Positions 12,052 to 22,600 of a stretch of 64,000 bases of DNA are shown in pieces; position 1 is the stretch's first letter; the number at the start of each line of letters is the position of its first letter. The DNA is from Pseudisothecium myosuroides. Lineage: Eukaryota; Streptophyta; Bryopsida; Hypnales; Lembophyllaceae. Made by a program: the position numbers and the translations under genes. Where the stretch lies: positions 11,721,296-11,785,295 of the forward strand of contig OX637292.1 in NCBI GenBank assembly GCA_951799445.1. Direction: 5' to 3'. A model generated the notes under the pieces. That model had not been told where the DNA came from. It ran no database searches and saw nothing but the letters and a program-made list of their open reading frames with translations.

Positions 12052-13100
12052 TTAGATACAAACAACAACCAAATGTTTGTATAAAATTTGCATGTTCATT
12101 TGCTATCTTATCATTAGAAACATAGCAAAGGGATAGACAAATGGATTAATGAATTGGAGTTTTCCAGGTGATAGTGCTCACAAATCAAATCAAGCAATGT
12201 GTGACATTAGAGAAGGTGAGGAAAATCATTTATATCCTCAATAAGCCAACACTTGCTACTTGCTACTAGGAAGAAATGGAAAGATTTTTTTAAATCTTTT
12301 GATTTGCAGTATTGGAAGAAGATTTTTGGAGAAGAACAAAATGGAAACAATAAAGTAGCTTTTGGGCATTGGTTTGATGACAACAAACAAGAACATTTAT
12401 GAAATTCAGTATGAAGATGTTTACAATAGTATCTTTGGAGTGGATGTTACACAAGGCCAAGCGTCTTGGGAATGGCTCTTGGCATTTGTTTTTTCCATAT
12501 TAGAGGAAAGACATCCTAAACAATTGAGGTAGTTGTATTTTTTATAATTAAATATTTGTTGCTTGTAATTTTACTACTTCTAGCTTGATCTATTACTTTG
12601 AAGTATTTGGAGTATGTGAAGATTGATGTTGTAGCTTCTTCCCTTTGCTTATAAGAGTAGCCATTGTCCCTTCATATATACTTTGGCAACTCTTTTCTCA
12701 ATTCTTCACTTTCAAACATTCAAGTTGATATTTGGAATATTTGTTGGCATGCTTGTCTTAGAACAATCTTCTATTTTCCTTACCAATTAAGGTAACTACA
12801 CCCAATTTCGACCCCTTTCTTAAACCAACCCCTACAGATTCTTGCCTAAAATGTACCGCGACTAGTCATGATAGTCTAGGGTTGGTTTTAGAAACACCTA
12901 TTTCCAGCACTTTGAATATTCGTAGTTTATTCATACAGTGTCCAAAAATGGCATTCTCAAAGAATCTAGAATCCCCTTTGGACTACCAACAAGACCCCAC
13001 AAGAAAGTTTTCCAATATAATAATGAGAACCATGCTGAAATCAGCTGAATTGCTTGAACGGTCGATTTTAGATGTATGAACAGTCGATTTTAGATGTAGT
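12052..13100 (+). pseudogene. Decayed downstream exon region of copy A
   Basis: The stretch 12,190-12,440 aligns with the open 17,396-17,653 ORF of copy B (shared TGGAAAGATT, GATTTGCAG-ATTGGAAGAAG, TTTTTGGAGAAGA), but here it is interrupted by stops and indels. It therefore looks like a broken last exon. Nothing else is seen up to 13,100. Confidence 0.4.
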
Positions 13101-13141
13101 TACCTTAGATACTCCAAACTAAGTACGTATTAATTACAAAG

Positions 13142-13196
13142 CCAAACGGTGGCCTGCAGCTTGGAGGTGGAGGGAATCGAACACTCCGGGCCCTGG
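13142..13196 (-). repeat. Sec24-like exon scrap in copy A
   Basis: AAACGGTGGCCTGC, then GGAGGTGGAGGGAA, then ACACTCCGG follow in the same order and orientation as in the Pro/Gly-rich second coding exon of Sec24 (about 25,364-25,411: AAACGGTGGCCTGCCGCC, GGGGGTGGAGGGAACACTCC). The match is about 50 bases, so this is probably a captured or duplicated Sec24 fragment. Confidence 0.5.
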
Positions 13197-13241
13197 TTCA
13201 TATTTGGACTTTGAAATTTAGGCAGCCGCAACGAAGTTTGA

Positions 13242-13613
13242 TTAATTTTGCATTGCTACATTCTCAAGATAGGTATATGAGAATGCCAATTTCTCTCGTG
13301 CATTCAATTCTTTATTATAATTCCCTTTCTGACTTTGGATATTGCTTTCGTTGATGATTCTTGAGGTGCTGAGAGTTTTTTTTGGGAGGTTCCTTCGCCT
13401 TGGATTTCGTGGAATTGTTTTGTTAGGAGTGCTTTTCTTGACACGGACTCGTTTATCCTTCACCTCTAAGACTCTAAGAAGCTGAGTCAATTTGGCCTCT
13501 TCAAAGTCTCGTATGCCCACAGCAATGGCTTGGAGCCGAGTCAAAAGCTCACGGTTACTCAAGGCGCCACCATCTTTGGCATGTTCAGGTTCCTCTCGGG
13601 AATGCATCATCAT
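13242..13613 (-). CDS. Hypothetical basic protein ORF (copy A)
   Basis: An open frame of 123 codons begins MMMHSREEPEH and contains DGGALSNRELLTRLQ, IRDFEEAKLTQLLRVLEVKD, then a Lys/Arg-rich segment. The duplicate at 18,203-18,457 keeps the first 50 residues with few changes (HAKDGG to HSKDGG, NRE to NCE), then diverges by small indels. Retention of the frame around the helical segment hints at former coding constraint. No family is recognised, and the stop or frame change between this ORF and the one just upstream is shared by both copies, so this may be a relic. Confidence 0.35.
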   Translation of the reverse strand: MMMHSREEPEHAKDGGALSNRELLTRLQAIAVGIRDFEEAKLTQLLRVLEVKDKRVRVKKSTPNKTIPRNPRRRNLPKKTLSTSRIINESNIQSQKGNYNKELNAREKLAFSYTYLENVAMQN

Positions 13614-13708
13614 ACCTCAGGACACTCATCATCTGCGAATACATATATATTATTGGTCAATACATGCTCTTCATTTGCATCAACAGGAGAAGCATATGAA
13701 TTGGACAT
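13610..13708 (-). CDS. Small ORF immediately upstream of the 13,242-13,613 ORF
   Basis: It encodes 32 residues, MSNSYASPVDANEEH to DDECPEV, and its stop overlaps the ATGATG start of the next ORF in another frame. A GAG-GTATGA donor-like site lies at its end, so it may be an exon joined to the next by an intron I cannot place. Copy B keeps the DDECPEV end but has changes upstream. Confidence 0.25.
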   Translation of the reverse strand: MSNSYASPVDANEEHVLTNNIYVFADDECPEV

Positions 13709-15108
13709 CTTGCCACTGGCAAATACCATACAAGACAAGTTGAGCGAGTGTGCCCTACCCTAAATTAACATGCACACGCTTCATAGCGATCCAATTAAAC
13801 AGCTTGTCAAAGATGAGGACAGATGTTATGAAGCATCTAGCAATTCGTATGAGAAGATGAGACTCAAATATGCAGGGCTAACTCTCCCACGATTATTGCA
13901 ACTTACTGCATGAATCTTCCACTTCACGGCTAGATATATTGCTTTCGTACAGGCGGAAAGGGCAGATTTGCACAAGCAAGTTTTGAAAGCAACATTCCCT
14001 TCGAAGTGGACGGTAGGTGACACTCATATATAAATAAGTTTGTTCTTAGACTAGACGTTGTATCCTCACAACCTTGCACTGGTAAACGTCCAAAATTGAG
14101 CAGCTTCAATAAATCTGAGTTGAAGGTGACTTAGAAAGGCCACTCTCTTGAGTCGCCATAAATTTTGATAGCAAGTCATACAACAATAGTTTCGTTATTA
14201 TTACTAGAAATCTACTTCATTTCAGTCATTCAAAAAAACTAGAAAACCACTAAAGAAGTCGATATTCACTGGAATCGCTCAAGGTACATTTTCAATGAAC
14301 GAAAGTAAAGAATAAGTAGCTCCCGGTATTTTCGAAACAGCTTCAAACATCTCGCAAACACACCAGCTGCCATTACTACAATCCAGTACTCATTCAGATT
14401 CAGGCTTCGTCGTCATGCCATAACACCCCTGCACATCCACAAAAACTCACAAACAAATTATCAACTCACCAACTCATACCAATCAGAATCAGCATCCCCT
14501 TCAGCTTCACAAAACTCCACAACTACAACATCATGTCCATCACTGGTTCATAATCCATCATTTATTAACACCTTTGCCACTACACAAGGCACCTTTACTT
14601 TAGTAGATGGTTCTAAATAGAACCAAGAATAGAAAGCAAAAGGCAAAAAAGAAGTCCTAGTCTATCTTAAGAACTAATAGTCTTCTACTGATAGTCTCTA
14701 TTATATAAGGAGATTGGGGGTGAGGAGAAAGCCCTTTTGGAGATTGATCTTTCTCTATGGTTGGGTGATTTGGGTGTCTTGTAAAAGCATTCTTGTTAAT
14801 AAGTATATATTTGTGTTATTAATTGGCATCTATTGTGGGAGGTTTGTAACAAGAACTTAGTCTCACCTTTAGGTTTGCATTCTCATTTTTAGTTTTTTTC
14901 CTGGGTTATTATCGGTGCGTTACTTTGCGTGACAAGCTTGTAAGCATTGACTCATCTTCCACCCTCATGCCTCTGTTTTCTTTCATTTCTTTTCTGAGTT
15001 GTTTTTTTTGTTGCAGAGACTTGCAAGCTTCCTCGAAATTATTTTTGCAAAGCTGCACGGCGTGTGTGCGTACCATTGTCTTGCTAATAGTCATCATTTC
15101 ATATCTAG

Positions 15109-15843
15109 TAAGTGCTTCTGTAGTTCTGTGTGTCTTCTCATTTGTTAGATATTGCTGAGCTTTCATTGCTGTTTTAGAGCCTTATAGCGTTAGTTCAGCT
15201 AATTGAAATTGATTTGGATCGGATGGGAGCTTCTTCCTTGAACTATGTTGAGCTGCAAGAAGGGTTTCAAGCTTTCAGCTACTCAGGTTGCAAAGAATTG
15301 GAAACCAGAAGTTTGTTCCGTAATATCAATCACAAGGCATTACATCGTCCCTTTGAGCTCGATTCTCTAAAATTGCACATGTATCGGATGGTGCCCTAGT
15401 TTGCAACCCGTATCAGCTGGTGTCAAATGAAAGTTGACGGTGTAGACGTTGGAAGTTGGCTATGTTCGTGGAGAGAGGATAGATAAGTTGCAATCAACAG
15501 GTTTTATTGAGCAATTTGTTGCTCAATAACCACAAATTTGAATCAACACAAAACTAATGCCCTATTCAAAATTATTATCCCATGTCTACACTTAATATGG
15601 AGCACAATAGAATATTTCCACAAAATTATGATGACACCTATAGATTGTGTTAAAACTAAGTGACATAACAACTTGTGCATCTCATCATAATTCTCATCTA
15701 TGCACTACCGGCATAGTGAGACCGGATAATCATCTATATTCAAGTAGGCTCTTTTGGAATCTAACTTAGGATAGGGGACTCCTTTCTGTTGACCACAAAA
15801 TGCTTCACGTAGCTAATTATGATTGTAGCCATGATAGCATCTA
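15109..15843. mobile_element. Insertion of about 735 bp specific to copy B
   Basis: Copy A runs continuously ATATCTAGTGAG-TAGATAGTATGG, whereas copy B is split between ATCTAGTAAG and GCATCTAAGGATAGTATGG. The shared ATCTA on both sides may be a 5-bp target duplication. The insert holds a 61-codon ORF (15,214-15,399) of no known family. It could be a solo LTR or captured sequence; terminal TG/CA ends are not clear. Confidence 0.4.
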
Positions 15844-16049
15844 AGGATAGTATGGATCCTAGAGCCTTGTAAAGTTTTTCTTACAAACAAGGTTTGATAG
15901 TCAAAGAATTCTCTTATAGAGCTGGTCCATCAAATGTAGAAGCTTCAATAGACCAATCCTTTTTCTTGGTAACTATGAATCTAATTCTCTCGCTTGACAG
16001 TAACTCCTAAACTTGTATTGGTCTTTGAGTAGGTCTAAAGCTTGTAGAG

Positions 16050-17653
16050 ATGTCTAGTTCAAAAAGGAAAGGAAAGAAGGGGATGAAGGGACAAGGCGGG
16101 GCCCACAAAGGAAAAAGAGGCCAAGGTGGAGGAGGAGAAATTTGGTGTCCAAAGGTTAGCAACGGTTTGGTCAAAGTGATTTTGTGGAGAAACTCGTGTG
16201 TTTCTTCAAGGTGCTGGAAAGCGCAAATCAATGCATTCCTTTGTCATTTCTAGACAACATTTTAATAGAGTGTTATGATAAATGGAAGTTGCATTTTTCA
16301 GGTACCATTTCTTCTTTACTACTATTATAAAGTTGATTCATTAATTTTGTTACTACAAGAGAAAAGGGTATTTTAAATATAATCCTAGTGGTGTAGTCAT
16401 AAGTAATGACCTTTTAAGGATATTTTTAGTAAAATTTTACTAGAAATACATGGACTATACTACTAGGACTATACTACTAGGACTATACTTAAAACACACA
16501 TTTCTTTTGTAGTGTGTATTTTCAAAATAAAATTCAATGACTTTTAAATTTTGTGTTAATGTCTATCTATGTTTGTCTAATTTTCAGGTATTCAAGCTAT
16601 TGACCTAGTTGCTCGAGCTGTTCCAAGGTTTCCTGCAATTGGATCCACCTTCCTTGATTGGAATGGTGTGATTTTGGTGGAACTCAAAGAAGAGAAGGTT
16701 AATTTGGGGCTAATCCCCCAGTGGAAGAATTTGGAAATTCAATGCTTGGATGCAGAGTTGAAGATGAAAGCGACCTTGGATTTAATTGATAAGAAGGTGG
16801 AGGCTGCCACAAAGCCTTTGCAATTGATGTTGGAGGTGACCAACAAGCAAAGGGAAGAGGACCATAATCAAATCAAAGCATTGAAGCGGGATTATGATCA
16901 AATCAAAGAACGTATTAAAAAATTGGAAGGGTTGCAGGTACAAACAACAACCAAATGTTTGTATAAAATTTGCATGTTCATTTTCTATTTTGTCATTAAA
17001 AACATAGCAAAGAATCAAGGGAGATTGTCCAAGAGAAAAGCATGATTAGAAAGGTAACCAATAATGGAAAAGTTATGTGGAAAATGAGATTCTTATTTTT
17101 ATCCTCAAGGTGAAGCATGCAAGCTTAAAAAATGTTATGTATGTGAGCACAAGGTTAACAATTTAATTTGCATCACTTTAGGGGGAAATGAATTCAAATA
17201 GTACAATTTTAGATTCCAAAGTATAAAGTTGCAAATTTCTTTTAGAAGAATAAGACTCAATATTTCAATCTATTTGTAGGCTTTTGACTAAAGGAAGAGA
17301 AGCTTGCCTTAAACATAAAGGTATCAATGAATTGGAGATTTTCAGATGCACACATATGAGGAGCCCCAAAGACATGTACTGCTTACTGCTTATATATGAG
17401 GTGTGTGATATTGGAGAAGGCAAGGAGGAAGATCATCTCTAACCTTAATAAGACACCCCCTGCTCTTGGGGAGACATGGAAAGATTATTTCAAATCTTTG
17501 GATTTGCAGGATTGGAAGAAGATTTTTGGAGAAGACAAAGATTTACAAAAAATAGAAGAAGTAAAAGAGCTTCTTAGTGATGACTCAATGACAACAAACA
17601 TGAACATAGATGAAATTCAGGCTGAAGATGTTTACGATAGTGTCTTTCCATGA
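16050..17653 (+). pseudogene. Copy B of the hypothetical coiled-coil gene, frameshifted
   Basis: The start MSSSKRKGKKGMKGQGG matches copy A. One base is missing in the run ATTTTGTGG (copy A has ATTTTTGTAG), which shifts the frame in exon 1 and truncates the product at about residue 67. Exon 2 (acceptor near 16,588) is still open from GIQAIDLVARAVPRF through the coiled coil, and the intron has gained a MITE. A further open segment, 17,396-17,653, contains KDYFKSLDLQDWKKIFGEDK and an acidic tail, and may be a third exon. Together this is a gene copy that has lost function in exon 1 only, so decay is recent. Confidence 0.5.
16351..16514. mobile_element. CACTA-like MITE in the copy B intron
   Basis: Ends ACTACAAGAGAAAAGG and TTTCTTTTGTAGTG are inverted, and the trinucleotide TGT flanks it at 16,348-16,350 and 16,515-16,517. 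The copy A intron (about 11,600) lacks it and serves as the empty site, so insertion postdates the tandem duplication. 164 bp, non-coding. Confidence 0.75.
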
Positions 17654-17947
17654 AGATCGCATACAACCGAGTGGAATTGTTGTGACTCTTGGCATTTGTT
17701 TTTTCCATTAACAATTGAGGTAAATTTTTTTTATATAATTAAAAATTTTATGCTTGTAATTTTGCTACTTCTCTTTGCTTACAAGAGTAGATGGTATCCT
17801 TCATATACATAATTTGGCAACTACCTTTTCAATTCTTCCCTTTTCAATTCAATTCAAACATGCAAGTTGATTTTTGGAATATTTGTTGGCATGCTTTGTC
17901 TGGAATCAATCTAATATTTTTCCTACCAATCAGATATTACTTACGAA

Positions 17948-18003
17948 GTCAAAGGGTGGCCTTCCGGCTGGAGGTGGAGGGACTACGTACTCCGGACGTA
18001 GGT
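17948..18003 (-). repeat. Sec24-like exon scrap in copy B
   Basis: AAAGGGTGGCCTTCCGGCTG, GGAGGTGGAGGGA and ACTCCGGACGTAGG parallel the Sec24 exon at 25,364-25,415, including CTCCGGACGTTGG. On the minus strand it reads PPPPAGRPPF, versus PPPPGGRPPF in Sec24, and is followed by a GTAAGT donor-like site. Being present in both copies, it predates the duplication. Confidence 0.5.
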
Positions 18004-18202
18004 TCATGTTTGGACTTTGAAATTTAGGCAGTTGTAGGGAAGTTTGGTCATTTTTGCAGCGAAGTCTTCTGCATTGCTACATTCTCAGGATAGGTATCTC
18101 CGTATCTGAGAATGCCAGTTTCTCTCTAGTGTTCAATTCTTTATTATAAAATTCCCCTTCTGACTTTCGATGCTGCTTTGAATATCGTTTTCGATGTGGA
18201 GT

Positions 18203-18457
18203 TCATTGATGCTTTCTGAGGTCTTGAGAGCTTTTTCTTGGGAGGTTGCTTCGCTTTGGATTTCGTAGAATTGTTAGGAGTGCTTTTCTTGACACAGACC
18301 ATTTATCCTTCACTTCTTCAAGAAGCTGAGTCAATTTGGCCTCTTCAAAGTCCCGTATGCCCACAGCAACGGCTTGGAGCCGAGTCAAAAGCTCACAGTT
18401 GCTCAAGGCGCCACCATCTTTGGAGTGTTCAGGATCGTCTCGGGAATACATCATCAT
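18203..18457 (-). pseudogene. Copy B of the hypothetical basic protein ORF
   Basis: It begins MMMYSRDDPEHSKDGG and matches the copy A ORF through EEAKLTQLL, after which small deletions shift and shorten it to 84 residues. The basic tail differs. It is likely a decaying duplicate. Confidence 0.35.
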
Positions 18458-19049
18458 ACCTCAGGACACTCATCATCTGCGGATACAGATACATTGCTTG
18501 TCAAGACATGCTCTACATTTTGCAACAACAGGACAACCATATGAATCGAACATCGTGCGACTCGCAAATACCACACAAGACAAGTTGAGCCAGAGCGCCC
18601 TACCCTACAAAAAACGTGCACATGCTTCACAAGGATCCGAATAAACTGTTCGTCAAAGATGAGGACAGATGTTATGAAGCATCTAGCGATTTGTATGAAA
18701 AGATGAGATTCAAATATGCAGGGCTAACTGTCCCATGATTACTGCAACGATTGAACGTGACTCAGAAAGGCCACTCTCTTGAGTCGCCATAAATTTTGAT
18801 ACCAAGTCATATAACGATAGTTTCATTATTAATATACTAGAAATCTACTTCAATTCAGTCGGTCATTCAAAAAAACTAGAAAACCACTGGAGAAGTCGAG
18901 ATTTACAGTACAAGAAATCGCTCAAGGTACATTTACGATGAACGAAAGTAAAGAACGAGTGGCTCCCGGTAACTTCGAGACAGCTTCACACATCTCGCAA
19001 ACACACCAGCTGCCATTACTACAATCCAGTACTCATTCAGATTCAGGCT

Positions 19050-19600
19050 TCGTCGTCATGCCATAACACCCCTGCACATCCACACATCATGTCCAAAACT
19101 CACAAACAAATCATCAACTCACCAACTACAAACCAATCAGCATCCCCTTCAGCTTCACAGAACTCCACAACTACAACATCGTGTCCATCACTGGCTCATA
19201 GTCCATCATTTATTAACACCTTTGCCGCTACACAAGGCGCCTCACCCAATGGGCACAATATGTAAGCAAGTACAACTTCGAAGCCGTGGCCAATCAAACC
19301 CGCTTCATTCATTGAATCATCCTAAACCCTAAGCACTTATACACATACAGCTCCACCACCACAGCGCTCATGTTATTCCTGCTATCAGGGTTCACGGACG
19401 CCGCTTCTAGAATAATAATATATTACTTACTCTCACCAGACCCCAAACCGCACCTCCAAAACGAGCCCTGCTCTGGAAAACACCGACACAGTCGCCGAGG
19501 CTGACTATTCCCATTCTCGCCATTCACATGCTACATACAAGGGCTGCTTGGAGTCCGTAGTCGGGAAATACGCCCGACCCTACTCGGCTGCAATGATAAC
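19050..19600 (-). other. Exon-like minus-strand segments between Sec24 and the duplication
   Basis: On the minus strand an acceptor TATTATTCTAG (about 19,405) precedes an open stretch reading EAASVNPDSRNNMSAVVVEL, followed by a GTATGT donor. A further acceptor GATGTGCAG near 19,070 precedes GVMA-stop, then AT-rich 3'-UTR-like sequence. The RNNMSAVVVEL peptide faintly resembles the last motif of PP2C phosphatases, but no upstream PP2C exons exist because Sec24 occupies that DNA. It may be the Sec24 3' UTR with introns, or a gene fragment. Confidence 0.2.
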
Positions 19601-19622
19601 GAATTTCACCTACAACCACCTG

Positions 19623-22600
19623 CTACGACTTTTGCGAAACCTGCCGATATATCTGGACCACAAAGTCCGCATAACCACTCGAACCGGCGGTTCGATCCTC
19701 AACTAGATTCGAAAGCACCAGACTTCCTTCCCTCGGTTGCTCTCCTTGCCTCACTGCTGTGCAAAGTTGATATACCGCTGGACAAGTTTGCCGGAGCGCG
19801 TCGAGACAGGAAAACAACCGCTTGGAAGCCATATTCTGCTGTTCCACGAAAGCAATCTGTCACCCCCACCCCCACCCACAACTAGCATCGTCAAAAACAA
19901 CCAACTTCACCACATTCACTCCATCCGACAAATACACCCGACCACTTTCATCACTAACTCATTGCCTCACCACGCAAACTGCGTATCGGACATGAGCACA
20001 TTCGGAGCTACATTATCGTGTCGCTCCCAAACGGACTGGCAACAACACTATTCAAGTGAAGGCCACGGGCATACCCTCCACAACACCACCTAAACCTCAT
20101 TGAAAAAGGGAACACATGCCGGAACTCTATCTATCATTCACCCTCCACCGAACTTTATGTATGATTCAAAACAAAAGTCGTGCAAATTTTCATAGTCACC
20201 ACAAACTCTGCAACTCTCATCCACACTGACCTTCGTGGAATCGGCACTGAATGCAGCCTCAGGTCCCAGCAGATCTTTCACGAATTCCGCCGGAAGAACC
20301 TTCCCCAACCACAAAACGAATCGCAACCCATCGAAAAGTAGATACGCTCCCCGAGGGTCCAGTTTCTCTGACGAAAGCGCCAGAGGACTGGGCAGTTCCG
20401 CCAGACGAGTCGGCAATCCCGCTTGCGGTCCCTGCACATCACCAACACCACACCCACCATGCATCCGCGTCACCACCATTCTACAGAAAAATCAACACCA
20501 ACCTCCGACTCAACAAACGCACAAGGACGGGCCCAGCTACAGCCATCAGACTTCTTCCCAAAACATCAAGGAAAGGTACATGACCGTCAACGACAAGACA
20601 CAAACCTCCTATCATCACCCTTATTAAAGCGTCTATAGAATCACCTGCATGAGGTACTCGTCCAGACGCAGTAGTGTCGGGTACAGCAACTTCAGTAGTC
20701 TCGGAATGGACATCGTCATCATTTCGAATCCCATCGCCGATCTCTCGTCAGGGGTGCACTCTCCAAAACCACCTCGAAGTGCCAGGTTCTTGATGATGCC
20801 CAGCGTGTAAAGAGGAAGGAGCTTCAAACTCTCGGGGTATATCAACCTGTTGCTCGTCCGGTGCTGAACTGAAAACAAGTTCCGGTACTCGCGCAGGCTC
20901 CGAACCAATCGTTGTTGAGTGGCTTGACGGGATTCTTCCAGTTTCGACTGATATGTCTTCTCGACGGCTGCACCAATCACAAAAATCACAATCAGATTCA
21001 ATAAAGTACACGACACACCAAGAGCTCAATCAAAATAAACCGTATAATGGCCTGAACCAGTGTGAAGTACCCCACCAACAGGGCACAACACTCAGTAAGC
21101 CGTCCACGTTAGATACCAAAAATGAGCATACTCATCACAAAAATCGAATGACCTCTTAGAATACAATAAATTCAATATGTTCAGTCATACCTACAGCACA
21201 TGCAACGACCCATGTACGATATACATCTGCCACAGCACCGTCACCACTAACAATAACCAAGACCCTATCCTTGAAATCGGGACACTGTGTACTTGAAAGC
21301 GGCGCCATGTCAAAGTCGGAGAGTCTCCGCACTCATCTTCAACTACTATGATCATCAAAATATAAAAACTCACCGAGTCTGCTCATCAGACCAGCGATAG
21401 CTCCTACGTCGGCTCCTCTGTACAGTTCTGAAAGCTCGTTAACAACTGGAGTCGCCATCGTATGCACTCTGATTCGTCGTTCCCCTGTTGACGATGTATA
21501 TCTGCCGTCGTCCTGGTCAAGGGTACAACATGACACGCAACAAACATGACAAGAACAAGCAACAGTTCAACCCTATCCACACATCAAACCTCTTCAACTA
21601 TCTCCATCATGTGAAAGAGTACCATGACTTCCAATCGACATTTATCCACCAACTGCTCAGCCCTCAGTATTTAAAAGACATGCCGTGTCCTGGCAAGCAC
21701 CCACGTGCAAATGCAAGAACCAGTCCTGAATTACAAACCGAAAGCGAACCAAACTGTTTCTCCGACTAATCCACAACTCATAACAATGCAATGTCATTGC
21801 GAATATCAAACATCTACGGCAGGCGGATGGATACAGTAGGGCCACTTGGAAATATACGGTCTGCGTCGTTAACAAAGTGTCTTCCAGCACCAGCTGCATC
21901 GCAAATGCCTTGTCGCAATCCACAGCAGGAAGGGCCATCAGGTCCGAACTTCGCAGCATGAAGTGCCCGTGAAATGACGAGAACCGGATTCCTGTCGCCG
22001 CAAAAAAAATAACACCTAGTGAGCCCCCTCATCACAATGATATGGAGCACAACAACCAAGTAAAACATGCTGACCTCAACCAGAAGCCACTGACAGACCA
22101 TCGCATCCTCAGCAAAACCATCCCAAATACCACACATGGCATGATACAACTTTCTAAAGACCTCCTCGTAATCAATGCCATCAGTCGCCGGGCATGGCAA
22201 GCCCTTCATCTGCTTTACCTACCTTTCCCACACCGTATTCTCATCACAGCCTCCCATGCCGTTTCTCTCGTAAGATCTCGACTCAGGTCATAGCTGAACT
22301 TCTCCCCATGCAACTGAGCCTGGAAGGCAGGATAGTAGCATACCTGCCCTCCTGTATATCTTGCTAGAGTACCTGCCACCACACAAACTCGTCAGGAAAC
22401 CCACTCAGATACTTTATTCATCTCACGAACTCCGCCAAAATCTTCTCTTGCCTACTGTTTCACAAGGATCCATTTCACATTAAGACTTCTCATAGCACGC
22501 ATTCGAGCTACCTCAGAACACAACAAGATCTCACTGTGCTCTGTGCTCATAATCGTCCTCGTCGTCATCCACATCCTCTGTGAACCGAAAAGCCTACGGC

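Larger units (their letters stand above)
10588..14591. repeat. Tandem segmental duplication, copy A
   Basis: This 4.0-kb segment is repeated directly by 14,592-19,242. Both copies begin TTTAGTAGATGGTTCTA and end ACACAAGGC. Shared content in order: leader, spliced + strand ORF, Sec24-like scrap, - strand ORFs, and a 3' segment with CGTCGTCATGCCATAACACC. Copy A lacks the 735-bp and 164-bp insertions found in copy B, so it is the better guide to the ancestral unit. Confidence 0.85.
14592..19242. repeat. Tandem segmental duplication, copy B
   Basis: Directly follows copy A. It is longer mainly because of an insertion near 15,109-15,843 and a CACTA-like MITE at 16,351-16,514. The right edge lies about 380 bp beyond the Sec24 stop codon, so the duplication abuts the 3' end of Sec24. 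Confidence 0.85.

Noticed and set aside
13150..13200. A tRNA gene suggested by GTTCGATTCCC on the minus strand
   Set aside because: No acceptor stem, anticodon arm or A box could be placed; the stretch aligns better to the Sec24 exon.
15400..15480. LTR retrotransposon primer-binding site (CAGCTGGTGTCAAATG, like TGGTATCAGAG)
   Set aside because: The match is weak, and no LTRs, polypurine tract or gag/pol ORFs flank it.
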